Shown piece by piece: positions 26,052-37,082 of a stretch of 64,000 nt of DNA. The notes beneath the pieces are model-generated. The model was not told the origin of the DNA. It saw nothing but the letters and a program-made list of their open reading frames with translations, and did not search any database. The stretch is from Aotearoamyces nothofagi (taxonomy: Eukaryota; Ascomycota; Leotiomycetes; Leotiales; Tympanidaceae). The stretch covers positions 682,001 to 746,000 of the forward strand of contig JADDTR010000010.1 in NCBI GenBank assembly GCA_015345905.1, read 5' to 3'. Made by a program: the position numbers and the translations under genes. The first letter of the stretch is position 1. The number at the start of each line of letters is the position of its first letter.

Positions 26052-26902
26052 ATCCAAGACTCGCCCTCTCTCTCTCTCTCTCCCTCGTCTTGATTCATGC
26101 GATACCATCTACACTGGCGCGGATTCGGGGGGGTGGTGGGGTGTTTTTTGTTTTGCTACAGCTAGCCCTCGCGATGATATGACATGAAATGATATGAATT
26201 CTACGCACCACGAACCTCTCTCTCTCTCTCTCTCTCTGTCTCTCTGTCTCTGCCTAGATTCTCCTCCATATTCCCGGACGCGGGACGCGGATGGCTTTTC
26301 TCTGTGATGCTCAACTCTGTATCTCTGCAATGCTCAACTCTGTATCTCTATAATGCCCACTCTGCACTGTACCCCGCCGACACCACACGACACGACACGA
26401 CACAAGACAAGGACACCCCCGACCCTGGCGTCGGTCGGTCTGGGAAACCTTTCGCACCTCCCCCTGGTGCTCTGGTAGGCTATGCTTTGCTATGCTATGC
26501 AGTGCATAATCCGCAGGCCGGTCGACTTCCTTTCGCGGATCATGCAACGGGTATAGTATAAATCATGTAACGGGGTTTCGACTTTTGAGAATCTTATTTT
26601 TCTAGTAAGGAGGCAGAAACCAAGATGATCGGGATCGGAAGCCCTCTCTCTCTCTCTCTCTGTGTGTGTGTCTCTGTCCATGTCTCTGTGCGTAGATATT
26701 TGCATATGAAGATTCTTCGTACACGCCTTCCCTTTCCTTTCCTTTCTTTCTTTCTCATCTATCTTTCCTATCTATCCAATGCAACCGTCCCATCCCGTCC
26801 CAATCCCAATGCCATCGTACGCCAGGGCATCCCCATCCGAGCCCGTAAATAAATCAAGCATAATTTCTAACCCTGGCCCTGATGCCATCCCCTTCCAAAA
26901 CC
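26052..26902. other. Gap between convergent genes with CT/TC microsatellites
   Basis: No gene is seen. CT-dinucleotide runs occur near 26068-26085, 26216-26238 and 26645-26662, with a CACGA repeat near 26390-26402. It probably holds the 3' UTRs of the MARVEL-like gene and DPH2. Confidence 0.6.
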
Positions 26903-28639
26903 TCAATGCCTCTCCCCCTCGCCCACCCTATACCCCCTCGCAACACCACTCCTGCCAACCTCAACCCTCGCGCCCCCCTCAGCCCCGCCCTCGTCCTCGT
27001 CCTCGTAGGCAATCTCGAAATCGCTGCCCAGCCCCGTCCAGGTGCGCTGCGAGCGCAGATACTGCGCGCCGGGACTCGCGGCGCCGTTGATGGTGGCGAC
27101 GTCGGCGTTGGCGCGGCGCAGGAGCGCGCTGGATGGGCCGGACGGGATGTGTGCATGGGGACCTGTGGTGGGAGGGGGCTGGGAAGAGGGGGTTGCGGAG
27201 GCGCGCATGGGCCGGCTGTGGCTCACGTAGCGGCCGGTGCGGAGGTCGAATTCTGGCGGCGCGGAGTCCTCGTCGTCGTCCATGTCTCCATCGCCGTCGT
27301 CGGTATCGGCGTGCGGATTTTGAGCGTCGGCGCTACGCCGTTCGGTGCTGCTCGGCTCTGCCACTGGTGTGTTGCCCAGCGAGCTGAAATCTCCGTTCCA
27401 TTCCCCAGTCCAGACTCTCTCGTCGTCGCTCTGCAGCGCCATGGACAGCTCGAACGGCGTGATGATCGGGCGGTAGAACTCGGTGCTTTCGATCAAGCTA
27501 CTCTCCCAGCACCCCACGACGACCCACCCGCCGATTTCGGAAAAGTTGGCCACTTTTGCGGCGTTGACTTTGCCGACGACGAAGGTGTAGGACTTCTTTC
27601 CCGCCGCGGCGATCTGCGCCTGGATGGCGGTGATGGTGGAGAGGTAGTTCTTGACGGACAGCGTGTTGATCAGGATCCCGAAGATCGGACATGTCGTGAG
27701 GGATGTGAGGATCGCATAGCGCCGGCCCAGGGTACGTGATGTTTGCGCTTCGATGGTCTTCTGCGGGGTGGAGGAGGCGGTTGTGGGGTAGATGTGCATG
27801 GATTGCAGGCGCGAGGAGAGGGTGAGGATGAGAGCGGGTGGCGGGTCGGAGATGTGAAAGAGGTGGTAATCTTTCAGATCTTGCTCTCCCGCTGCAACTA
27901 ATGGTGGTATCGTTCGATTGGGAAGAGGCGACGAGGGGTCGTGTATTATAGAGGGTGTGAACGTATTCGAGTATCCTAGAGACGTGATCCTGTCGAATAG
28001 AGCGGGTAGATGGTCTGAATATGTGATATCGGCCATTAAAATAATCTTGGTATCTTTCTGCGGAAATATCTCTTGGAATGCCGCAATGATAGGGTCGAGA
28101 GGGAGGTTGTTGGTTGTGAAAACGTATATTACCGGCAGCCGCGCAGTGGGAGAGAGACATGATCGTCCATAATGCACCACCACATCCGCTTCGACATGTT
28201 CCGCAGCGATCTCATCCACACAACACGCACCATACGATGTATCTGCCAGAATAAACAGGCGTTCTCGCACCCCCTCCCCCGTCCGCACCTCCTGCCTCGA
28301 AATATCCAGCTCCTGCACCGCATCTCCCAGATCCCGCACATTACCATTCATCTCCCGCCTCACCTCCCCATATTCCGCTCTCAGCCGATCCAACTCCTTC
28401 TGCAGCGCCTCAAACACCCTCGGCGCATCACCCAGCATATGATCCGGAAACTGCAACGCGATCCTCTTCCACGCGCCCTGCTTCACCTCTCTCGCCGTCC
28501 TTGCAACCTCATAAACAGCGCCCAGTTCCGCATCTCCCAAACGCCGACTTCTTGGCTCCGAAAGCGCCGGTGTTGGGTCTTCGAATATATGTGTCTCGGG
28601 CGTCGACAGCACCGGAGGAGCCGAGAGTTGGTCTGTCAT
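26903..28639 (-). CDS. DPH2: Diphthamide biosynthesis protein 2
   Basis: Single exon, 578 aa. Dph2 pairs with Dph1 in the radical-SAM iron-sulfur complex that starts diphthamide formation by moving the 3-amino-3-carboxypropyl group of SAM to a histidine of elongation factor 2. Evidence: IALQFPDHMLGDA near residue 60, DTSYGACCVDEIAAEHVEAD with Cys139/140, VHYGRSCLSPT with Cys161, and the C-terminal domain GRRYAILTSLTTCPIFGILI and VGKVNAAKVANFSEIGG, then CWESSLIESTEFYRPIITPF. The last ~150 residues form an acidic, Ser-rich tail longer than in yeast (534 aa total). The ATG at 28639 begins MTDQLSAP, with nothing better upstream. Confidence 0.95.
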   Translation of the reverse strand: MTDQLSAPPVLSTPETHIFEDPTPALSEPRSRRLGDAELGAVYEVARTAREVKQGAWKRIALQFPDHMLGDAPRVFEALQKELDRLRAEYGEVRREMNGNVRDLGDAVQELDISRQEVRTGEGVRERLFILADTSYGACCVDEIAAEHVEADVVVHYGRSCLSPTARLPVIYVFTTNNLPLDPIIAAFQEIFPQKDTKIILMADITYSDHLPALFDRITSLGYSNTFTPSIIHDPSSPLPNRTIPPLVAAGEQDLKDYHLFHISDPPPALILTLSSRLQSMHIYPTTASSTPQKTIEAQTSRTLGRRYAILTSLTTCPIFGILINTLSVKNYLSTITAIQAQIAAAGKKSYTFVVGKVNAAKVANFSEIGGWVVVGCWESSLIESTEFYRPIITPFELSMALQSDDERVWTGEWNGDFSSLGNTPVAEPSSTERRSADAQNPHADTDDGDGDMDDDEDSAPPEFDLRTGRYVSHSRPMRASATPSSQPPPTTGPHAHIPSGPSSALLRRANADVATINGAASPGAQYLRSQRTWTGLGSDFEIAYEDEDEGGAEGGARVEVGRSGVARGYRVGEGERH

Positions 28640-29492
28640 GGTCTTTTGAGTGCGGACGTGGGGTTCGTAGGTTCGTCGCGGGGCAACTTTTTTTGGTATC
28701 GTTTGGAGAAGGCGGTGGCAGAAATTTGTAGCGTACCGTACCGTACCTGTTAGGCGGCTAGCTAGATTGCCTTTATCAGTCGTCAGATTCGACCATTCAC
28801 ATAACCTCCAATATTAATCCAAAAAAACAAAAACCAAATTCCCATCACTTCGTCAACTATCAACTATCAACAACACCTTCCTACCTTACCTCACCAATCA
28901 ACACAACTACCTTGATGACTCCTAGCTAAATGACGCTCCGCTGGCCCTCCGGGAGCCGCTGCCGCGGAGGCCGGCCAGAGCGTTCTCTCTACCTTAATAC
29001 CCCGCCAGCGATAGTCTATAATCCATAAAAACCTTCACTCCAGATCCAACTACGAGCTTCGTGTTTGTTGCATTGCATCCACCATTCCAAGTCGCAGAAT
29101 AATGGAAAAAAAGTAAAAAGCCCTGCTAACAATTAAGCATCTGTTCCATAATCCATGGTCCAAATGATCCATTAAAAGAATCAAATCTACATCAAATATC
29201 CTATATGATGTATCCCTTTACCTTTTATTTTCTTCGCCAAACTCTCCATAAACCCCGTATAGGAATCCATAGAAAAATCCACATGATAACATAAAAACAG
29301 AAAACATCGTAGATTTCACGCAAGAATCCCAAGTCCAATCCATACATTGCTACCATGGCTGCAATTCCATAGTCTCCAATCCCATGAATTTTCTTTTTCT
29401 AGGTATTCATCGACGCTTAAAACACCACCAGGCAATACAAGATAGCTGTATGCAAACAACTGGGACGAGACCAAAAAAACACATGACGGGTA
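28640..29492. other. Intergenic: DPH2 promoter and JIP5 3' side
   Basis: No gene is supported. The DPH2-proximal 100 bp contains a GTACCGTACCGTACC repeat near 28734-28748. The rest is AT-rich except for an isolated GC-rich hairpin-like segment at 28934-28982. Confidence 0.55.
28934..28982. repeat. GC-rich imperfect inverted repeat in an AT-rich gap
   Basis: CGCTC at the left end pairs with GAGCG at the right end, TGGCC with GGCCA inside that, and CTCCG with CGGAG inside that, separated by 3-nt bulges. Flanks on both sides are AT-rich. Confidence 0.6.
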
Positions 29493-30824
29493 TCAATCCA
29501 TTCCCTTGAAGCCAAGAACACCATTCCCAGTGTGTGCTCCTCCCTTGTTCTTCCTCCGCTTTTTTCCCTTCTTCCTCGCTTCCTGCTCCTCTTCATCCTC
29601 ACTGCTGTCGTCCCGCTTGTCACTATCCTCACTTTCGCTCAGTGCGCGTTTAGCTCCGCTAGCCTCGTTATCACTGTCATCTTCCTCCTCCTCATCTTCA
29701 TCTAATGACATCTTTTCCTGCCACACCTTCACGATCTGTCCGCCGCCACTAATCATCCGCCCTCCGACATCGAATCCAAGCCCAACAACGCCCTCAACTT
29801 CATCATGTCGCAGAGTCTCTCCAACCACCTTATTGATCCCCAATTTCACAATCCGGATCGTCCCATCGCCAACACCGACTACGATATTTTTGCCCCCGTC
29901 TCCAACATCTGGTGGCATGAGCACCAACGCGTCCAGACTCTCTCCCCCCTCTCTTCCACCGCCATCCACAATAATCCTCTCGTCTTGGTCGTCCCATACG
30001 CCACGTTCCCAAAGCGTCAACACACCGCTCGAATTACCGACGAGGATTTTCTGCCCTTTGCTCCGTCCCGGCTTCGATGGTAATCCGCCCACAAAAACGC
30101 TGCTAAGCAATTCCTCCTCTTGGTCTTCACTCTTCACGAGTACTCCCCGGCGCAGATCCGTAACCGCCAAAGTCGTCCCGCCCGTTGTGACCCACTGCTT
30201 GCTGAACCCGCTCGTGCTTGCTTCCGTCGGCGGGAGCGGTGTAAGAGACGAGATGTAGTCATCGTGAGGATGGTGCGTCTGCGCCGGCTTCGAGGACGAG
30301 AATATCGAAGGCATGCGCAGGTCGTACAGATGCAGAGCAGCGGAGTCGGTTGCCAGGAGCAGGGTTTGAGGAGACAAAACGTGGAGTAAGGTCGGGGCAT
30401 CAGACTTGGAGTTCGACGGGTCAAGAGGGATAGCGAGCTTGGCTATAACTTGGCCTGTTGACGAATTTGCAGCTTTGACGAGACCGTCTGTGCCAGCTGA
30501 GTACAGCACTGCAGGAAAGTTAGCTATATGACGTCTCGAAACAGCTGTAATTGAGATTATACCTTCGCCATCGATGCTATAGGATAAGCAACGGCAACTT
30601 CCTTTATGCCTCCGAGTGCGCCATTCGGTGTCGATCGTTCCAGTACCGGTCGAGATGATACTGGTGTTCCCATCGTCCGAGTCGCTGCCAGATGCTACTG
30701 CGGGCAGTCGAAACGATTGAACGTGACCGCCAGACAGGCCGACTGCGACAATCGGCTCATTCGGATGAATGGCCTGCGCGAAGAGCTCTGAGGAGAGGGG
30801 GAGTGTGCAGGTGGTTTCAAACAT
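29493..30824 (-). CDS. JIP5: WD-repeat ribosome biogenesis protein Jip5 (WDR55-like)
   Basis: Exons on the complement: 30563-30824 and 29493-30508, 425 aa. Jip5/WDR55 is a nucleolar WD40 protein needed for large-subunit rRNA processing. The N-terminus [20 protein letters not shown], then [34 protein letters not shown] and [15 protein letters not shown] are characteristic of the family, and several degenerate WD repeats follow. The C-terminus is acidic then basic ([12 protein letters not shown]), typical of nucleolar factors. The 54-nt intron (GTATAA donor, CTGCAG acceptor) contains no in-frame stop. Splicing gives [14 protein letters not shown], the expected family sequence. Confidence 0.92.
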   Translation of the reverse strand: MFETTCTLPLSSELFAQAIHPNEPIVAVGLSGGHVQSFRLPAVASGSDSDDGNTSIISTGTGTIDTEWRTRRHKGSCRCLSYSIDGEGIISITAVSRRHIANFPAVLYSAGTDGLVKAANSSTGQVIAKLAIPLDPSNSKSDAPTLLHVLSPQTLLLATDSAALHLYDLRMPSIFSSSKPAQTHHPHDDYISSLTPLPPTEASTSGFSKQWVTTGGTTLAVTDLRRGVLVKSEDQEEELLSSVFVGGLPSKPGRSKGQKILVGNSSGVLTLWERGVWDDQDERIIVDGGGREGGESLDALVLMPPDVGDGGKNIVVGVGDGTIRIVKLGINKVVGETLRHDEVEGVVGLGFDVGGRMISGGGQIVKVWQEKMSLDEDEEEEDDSDNEASGAKRALSESEDSDKRDDSSEDEEEQEARKKGKKRRKNKGGAHTGNGVLGFKGMD

Positions 30825-31304
30825 TGCTTGCTGGATTGTTTACAAAGGCGACGGTGTTTTGGTGGAAATTTATCTTTCATGCTTTAGAGTGCGGAAGCGG
30901 GCCGCACCTTGATGGGATTCTGAAGCTCCATTAACACAATCCGGCCGACGGTCTAGCGTTTGCATCAGCACTCAGCATCAACCACAGTATCTACAGTACC
31001 TTGCAGTGCAAAACGTATTCAATTGTTTTCTAGATATGCCTCTGGGTATTCTTATGCTAATGATGGATCTCAAATGTCTATATTGCAAGCTTCCTTGCAT
31101 TTCTATATGACACCAAAGCCACCTCACGCCGGCTCCCGTAATACCAGTAGTACTAATCCCGCCGTGATACAATACCAAAGTACCACAAATCCACAATGCG
31201 AATCTGACAATGTTGTATTATATGCTGGGGAAAAAAATATCAGAAGTCCATCCTGTGCCTTTATAATTATCGGGCCCCAAAAAATGCACGATATGAATTT
31301 CCTC
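30825..31304. other. Gap upstream of JIP5
   Basis: 480 bp, presumably the JIP5 promoter and the 3' end of the kinase gene. Nothing else is recognised. Confidence 0.5.
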
Positions 31305-32870
31305 TCACTTTAGTATCTCGTCTCTCTGCTTGACTACCAGCTCTCTCACTTCTGGTAGACCTTCCCATCCTCTGCCATGGCCACCAAATGCAACACTCCT
31401 TTCAATCACTTCTCGCCATCGTACTCCCGGTGCTAGCTTTCCTGTGATGGTGTTTGGCCTCCTCACATCGGCATTGGTTGGCACGGGTAATGCTCTCCCA
31501 AGAAGAGCCTCCATGGCCTGCATAGCGAAGCCGACTGCCTTCTTCGCATTTGACGGCACGCCCGTCTTGTCGAAACTTCCAAATGTCGCTCCTGGGAACT
31601 CTGCTTGGAGATCGGCCACCATCCGTTGGTTATACATGCCTCTGCCATCGATGATGATATCAGCATTGTTGATAGCTGCCCTTCCTGGACCGAAGAGAAG
31701 CATCTGCTGGGCAATACTGGCAGTTGTGAGACGTGTCAAGGTTGCAATAGTGTCCGCAGCGTTGCAGCCTCTGGCGGCACATGCAGCAATCATCTCATGG
31801 GTAAATGCATCACCAAAGATTTCTCGTGCGGTTGTCTTGGGTGGCCTTGCTTTCAAGTACTCACTCTTCCTTAGAATCTCTTCTACAAGATCATAACAGA
31901 CTATACCATTCTGCAACGAAGAATGTTGAAAGTCTGTTGGGTCAACACCAAAGTACCGCATCGCAGTGTCAACGAGTACAGTGCCAGGGCCAGTGTCCCA
32001 GTCATACATGGCATCGATGCCACCCTTTTCATCCGAAGGCACGAAGCAGATCGTCGAGATGCCACCAATAGTGATGCAGATTTGCATACGAGTTGGATGA
32101 TGCAGGAGGAGACCAACAAGGTACGCAAACAGGGGAGCACCTTGTCTACCAACCGCTTGTTCAGCAGTACGGTAATCAGAGACAGTAGTGATCCCCGTCT
32201 TTGCAGATATAACTGCTCCTTCACCCAAGCACATATTCGCCCGATGTTGACCCTTCAGAGGTTTACCCGTCAACGAGACAAGCTGTCCTCCCGAACCAAT
32301 AAGATCAATGTCATCAACGGCAACGCCATGTCTCTGCGCAAATACATGTACGGCATTGGCAAACGTCTGACCCATTTCCGCATCCATCTGCGACAGCATA
32401 CTCGGCGGCGCAGCATCTTCTCTCAGCATCGACAGAATCTCCACTCGAATCTTCGACGGCATAACGACTGAATCATACTATGCACCAACATATTAGCCAT
32501 GATTCTCACATCCTCTCACAACCTAAAGAAGACATAGTATACATACCTTTATAATGTCCAAGCATAACGGCGCCTCGGGTGTGTCCTGAGTAAACCGACA
32601 AAGTGCACAATCAATATCATCCATATTCGTTCCCGAAACCACGCCCAAAACCAGCAGATTCAACCCCAGATCTCCATCCTCGGAGCTCCGCCTCGACGAC
32701 AGCGAGGACCCCGGCGAGCAATGCGCACTGGAATCATCTGCGTCGTGCGCAAACACATGCGATTGCTGCAACACGTCAAGGTATCGATGTCCCACGGGTG
32801 TCCGCACCCTTCCTTTCTTGCCCACCGCGGCTGGCTGTGCCAGTCCACTGTGCTTCTTGAACTGAACCAT
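31305..32870 (-). CDS. Anhydro-N-acetylmuramic acid kinase (AnmK) homologue
   Basis: Exons on the complement: 32547-32870 and 31305-32477 (69-nt intron, GTATGT donor), 498 aa. Bacterial AnmK hydrolyses and phosphorylates 1,6-anhydro-MurNAc from cell-wall recycling. The ASKHA fold is visible: [19 protein letters not shown] near residue 85 (family form GxxSGTSxDGxD, here with Asn for Ser and Asp for Gly), [33 protein letters not shown], the ATP loop [13 protein letters not shown], and the catalytic Asp in [13 protein letters not shown]-terminal [14 protein letters not shown] closes the domain. A Ser-rich extension of about 80 residues precedes the domain. MVQFKKHSG is the only ATG available. 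Fungi lack peptidoglycan, so the substrate is unknown. Confidence 0.92.
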
Positions 32871-33115
32871 GGCCCAGATACTCGGGCTAGAGGTTGGCTG
32901 CTGCGGCTCATCACCTATTGGCAATCAGCGCCTTGGGATGGATGGGATCGAGGCATGTAAGCGCGGCAGTGTTGGATAGATGGGTGGTAAGTAGATGAGT
33001 AGGTAGGTAGACGGACAGGTAAGTAGAAACAAGTAGATGGACACAAGCTGACAAGCAAGTAAGCAAGTAGATTCACAAACAAGCTGAGCAGACCCTCACG
33101 CAAGTAAATACCCCA

Positions 33116-33183
33116 ATCCAATCCAATCCAATCCAATCGCCCAACCCAACCACCAAAGCCAGTCCAGTCCAGTCCAGTCCAGA
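33116..33183. repeat. Pentanucleotide arrays (AATCC)n and (CCAGT)n
   Basis: About five AATCC units at 33116-33138 are followed, after a short CCAACC spacer, by four CCAGT units near 33160-33180. Both are 5-bp arrays upstream of the AnmK homologue. Confidence 0.85.
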
Positions 33184-34035
33184 ACCAAGCAAGGCGACAA
33201 AAAACAAATCCCACCATAGCCTCGCCGTATATCCTCAAACGCGCCGCATCCCATCCCCATTCCCATCGGCGGACCCCGTCCCTCCAATCCAGTCCCATGG
33301 TCGGGGACGAGGGAAAAAGGCTCACTTGTTTCCTTAGCTAAGAGGCACTTCCCTAGCTAAGAGAGAGTCGTCACATCTTCCCTTTCTCAGCCAAGAGGCA
33401 CTTTAGCACACACAGCACGGAGAAATCTACATGCTACATAGAGTACAAACATACAGCCGAGGAGTTTAGAGCCCAAAAAATATATACCCGCCCGCGTGCT
33501 AATCCCGAACCTCGATCCCAATCCGCCGCAGCGTAGGAGATCCCAGCATCCCGCCCGTCTGCCAAAAACAGTACCACATCGACCCCTTCCGGTCCCTCAT
33601 TCACCTACCGCCATCACCTCCCGCCCTCTCTCCCACCTCCTATCTCTCCCCGTTCCCAGTCTTCGCCAGACCCAAGCAGACACCCTATCAACAGCATCTC
33701 TCCTTCAGGCCAGCCCAAACCCATGCCCCATCGCTCAAGAAACCGTTGCGTGCTCTTCCCAATCTCGCCCTGTTCTGCCTGTTGGCGTTATCTCGATGCG
33801 GACTCGCCCTCGCACCCCCTCTAGTGCCAGGGATAAAAGTGCTTCATGGGGAATAAAAGCGCGAGGCGAGACGAGAGAGCGGAGCGCGGAGCGCCGCGGC
33901 CGAGGGGGGCGCGCCCTCGCTTCTCGGCAATAGGTTATGGCGGGCTACAGTTCGGCTAGAGTAGAGAAAAGGTTCCGCTGCAGTAGAAACCCGTTGCACG
34001 GGTAAAGGTCGGCCAAGTAGAGAGTTGTACCCATT

Positions 34036-34345
34036 TATACCCTTGCGAGGCAACTTGATAGTGTATATAAATTGAGTATATACTCGATTTCTAGAATACT
34101 CTTGAACTTCCAAATATTTTAGAGTACTGTTCTAGAGAATTAGATATATATATCTGGTATATATTTACTTTTCAAAGTTTATATATATTCAAGAGTATTC
34201 TATATATTGAATATATACTTAATATATACTAGAAGATATAAAATATTATAATCATTTTATATTACTATATATTGTATTGTAAGTATTGTATATATATATA
34301 TATATATTAAGGTCTACAGACAGCTTTAATTTTTTTTTAGAGTAC
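34036..34345. repeat. AT-rich island with 15-bp inverted repeat
   Basis: Nearly continuous A/T sequence, dominated by TATATA runs, contrasts with GC-balanced DNA on both sides. TAGAATACTCTTGAA at 34092-34106 is the exact reverse complement of 34188-34202. AGAGTACTG also occurs twice as a direct repeat, near 34131 and 34339. This fits a heavily mutated (RIP-like) or decayed element, but no coding remnant is seen. Confidence 0.7.
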
Positions 34346-35705
34346 TGATTACTAGATATTGCAATTTCAGTCGCTTACTTGAAGAGTTTAAGAGATTCAG
34401 AACTATATTATAATAGTAACTAAACTGGCTAGCCTTAGGTTGACCTCAGCCAAGTAAAGAATTAGTGGATTCCTTTCTCTACTATAGTAGAACTTTTCTA
34501 TACTCTAGCCGAGCCGAGAGCCCTGAGGCTTAGAGATGACTGCAGATCACGTAGACTTGCAATAATCAAGGCGTGATTGCAGTTGGGATTGGATTGTAAT
34601 ATTGCTCCTATATATATATGGTAGATAGTGTTCTGTTTAGGGTTCCTGTATAGTTATTCTGTACAGTATTCCTATATCGGGTTTCTGTACAGTACCACCA
34701 TGCCATGTCCTCATCCACTATCCCCAGTATCAAGCTTCCATTAATCAATCACTCAACGCGCCATGCAAGACTTCTGACCGTTTCACTACTTCAGGACGGG
34801 CGGATCGAGTCTGTGCGGAAGCGTGCATGGCTATCTCTACGCTGGAAGTGTTGTGTCACACCAGCGGCCTTCAACTGACTTTCGTTTGAGGGTTCGAGGT
34901 GTTGTTTCGCGGACTGCTGCAGGTAGGGCGCCTTACGGGCCCGTCTGTACGCGCCGTGACGCTTTGAGGCTCTGGGGGTTGTTGACGAGAGATCTGACAT
35001 GCACATCCGTGCAGCATGCATAAACTCTGCTGCACAATACGGTGCAGCCGTCACACGGTTTGGCCGCGACGGGCTGCTCGTGATTGGCTTGTCGTTGGCG
35101 CTGCCGCCTCTGATACGCGGGTTTGGCGCCTTCGGTTGCGACCCTCGGACGCCGTGAGCGCCTGCTAAAGATACCAGAGATGCCGTGGGTGCCTAAGGCA
35201 GGTAGTAGGTGAGGTACTCGGGGGGACCTGATATATCGTACGGACGGACCTAAGCAGCGTCGAGACCTCCCCAGTACCTTAGCCGTGCCTGACAGAACAA
35301 GGCACTCCCCCGTGCCTTGGCGGCAGGGCAGGTAGCTGGCGCTGGGGCTTGACGCTTGACACGGCGGGGGTGTGATGGAGTGATGGAGTTGGGGTTTGTA
35401 CAGTATAGTACTGGCAGCACTTACTTGGAGGCGGTGGTTATTGTTGGCACCAGCTGCAGGTAGTCTGCTTGCGGGCTGACTTTGACACGGAGCCACAATA
35501 GACTGGATTCCGTCGCCCGTCTTTCTATCTTTATGCCTTGCTGTTTCATTGTTCACTGCTCGTTGTTGATTCCAGAGCCGACAACCGGCCTTCCCAGACG
35601 TAAATAGCTGCATCTTCTTCTGTTCAGAATCCCTTTTATAGCGGATTTAGAGTCTGCTGTTCTCCTTCGATAGCACTTCTATACCACCAAGGTCGTCTGG
35701 CCGTC

Positions 35706-36851
35706 ATGACTATCTCCAAAGCCCGTATCTCTTCTCCTCTTGAGGCCGGCCAGTCTGTCCTCGATTCCCAGAAACTTCCACCTGAGCTCATGAACGCCCT
35801 GGACTACGTCTCGGGAAAGTTGATACGCAAGCATCTCCACCTCACGCTCATAGTCGTTCGTAATGATACACAGCTTCCAGTATCCTCACCGGTCCCTCAA
35901 TCGGCCCCGGTAACGTCGAATTCATCGTCGCTCTTTGGGAGAGCATCATCGCCCACATTGCCTGGATCAGCGGCCTCGAGCTCGCCATCTACGCCATCCT
36001 TTCCGTTTTCCCTTTCCCGCTCCGCCAAGCCCTCTACATCATCCTCGAATTCTCCCTCGAATTTGCCATTTCAATTCTCTCTCTCACGCTCGCAGCCTTC
36101 CGAAAACTTGGCAGAGCCTCCCAACCCCTACGACCTGTCACTCATCCATGCAACAACTCTTGCTCCAAAAGCGTCCCGCTTGCTTCACGAGACCGTCACA
36201 AAAGCATCCAAGAAATTCTCGCTTGGGTCCGGTTGGTTATCCGCACCGTCTCCCAGTACCGCTCCAGAGTCTTCCACCCATAGGGACCTGATCAGGCGCT
36301 CGCTCCATCAAAATGATGTTACCTTCAGCAACGAAGGCCTCACACTCCTGAGTCTCGACAGAGTCTATACCTTCAAGCTTGCTCTCTCTGCTTATTCCCG
36401 GGTACTAGCACATGCCACTGCGCCTCACCCGTCACCATCACAGCGAGGTGAGCAGAGACAGAAAGAAAAGACGGCTCTCACTACCGCAGTCGACGAGCTT
36501 CGCCTCCTGATCCTCACCCAAAATGGCCGCCAGATCAATAAGTCGTACCTCATGCGTGCCTACGACCATTTGCCCATCTCCACACAATCGCTTGCTGTCA
36601 CAAACAAGGCGTACAATTTGTGCTACTCTGGGGAATTGCCCATCACTGGCGTTGATGTTGTGGGCTCGAAGTGCGACGCTCCGGATCCTAATGGAGGCGA
36701 CAGTGTGATGTCAAAGCCAGATTGCGGACCGCATCAATGTGGCCCAGTGACGCCAAATAACGATGATGATGTCACACCTGTGACGAGGGGAGAATGGGGG
36801 CTTTTGATGGGCGTGAGACCGGCCGCTTTGGGGGCGGTGGAGACGTGTTGA
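35706..36851 (+). CDS. Conserved-looking hypothetical protein, 381 aa
   Basis: Single exon starting MTISKARISS. The N-terminus has a structured stretch, LPPELMNALDYVSGKLIRKH followed by LHLTLIVVRNDTQLP. A long Ser/Pro-rich low-complexity linker containing twin FxFSLSRS motifs (about residues 95-130) follows. A second structured block (about 200-320) reads LTLLSLDRVYTFKLALSAYS, then VDELRLLILTQNGRQINKSY and YDHLPISTQSLAVTNKAY. No signal peptide or membrane helix is seen. I do not recognise a named family with certainty. The two-block layout with a disordered middle suggests a regulatory or scaffolding protein, but that is inference. Confidence 0.85.
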   Translation: MTISKARISSPLEAGQSVLDSQKLPPELMNALDYVSGKLIRKHLHLTLIVVRNDTQLPVSSPVPQSAPVTSNSSSLFGRASSPTLPGSAASSSPSTPSFPFSLSRSAKPSTSSSNSPSNLPFQFSLSRSQPSENLAEPPNPYDLSLIHATTLAPKASRLLHETVTKASKKFSLGSGWLSAPSPSTAPESSTHRDLIRRSLHQNDVTFSNEGLTLLSLDRVYTFKLALSAYSRVLAHATAPHPSPSQRGEQRQKEKTALTTAVDELRLLILTQNGRQINKSYLMRAYDHLPISTQSLAVTNKAYNLCYSGELPITGVDVVGSKCDAPDPNGGDSVMSKPDCGPHQCGPVTPNNDDDVTPVTRGEWGLLMGVRPAALGAVETC

Positions 36852-37082
36852 TATGGTGACATTCTTAGCATTTGATCTTGGGATAGGGCTCTTTATTTGA
36901 TGACAGATGATGGATACCGAGCAAAGCGAAGCAAAACTCGCCCATAACGGTGGTGCATGCAATAGTTGGCTTGACTGAATGAATGAATGAGATTGATTAA
37001 TCAATACACAGCAACAGTTCAAATTCGCCTTTTATTATTATACATCTCTATTATCTCTATCATCTCTGCATTTATCTCATTC

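Larger units (their letters stand above)
32871..35705. other. Gene-poor region with simple repeats and an AT-rich island
   Basis: About 2.8 kb without a supported gene. It holds GTAG/AAGTAG-rich DNA at 32985-33075, AATCC and CCAGT arrays at 33116-33183, a repeated GCTAAGAGGCACTT-type motif at 33335-33400, and an AT-rich island at about 34036-34345 extending more weakly to 34700. GC-rich sequence returns from 34790 to 35600 ahead of the gene at 35706. Confidence 0.6.

Noticed and set aside
25392-26108. 238-codon open frame on - strand
   Set aside because: Antisense shadow of the GC-rich MARVEL-like gene, a low-complexity Glu/Gly/Asp/Val product.
29506-30258. 250-codon + frame opposite JIP5
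   Set aside because: Antisense to the acidic JIP5 tail; Ser/Pro/Phe runs reflect the GAG/GAA codons of JIP5.
33116-33183. Possible CRISPR-like or telomere-like array
   Set aside because: Just 5-bp microsatellite units without spacers; not a telomeric repeat and not CRISPR.
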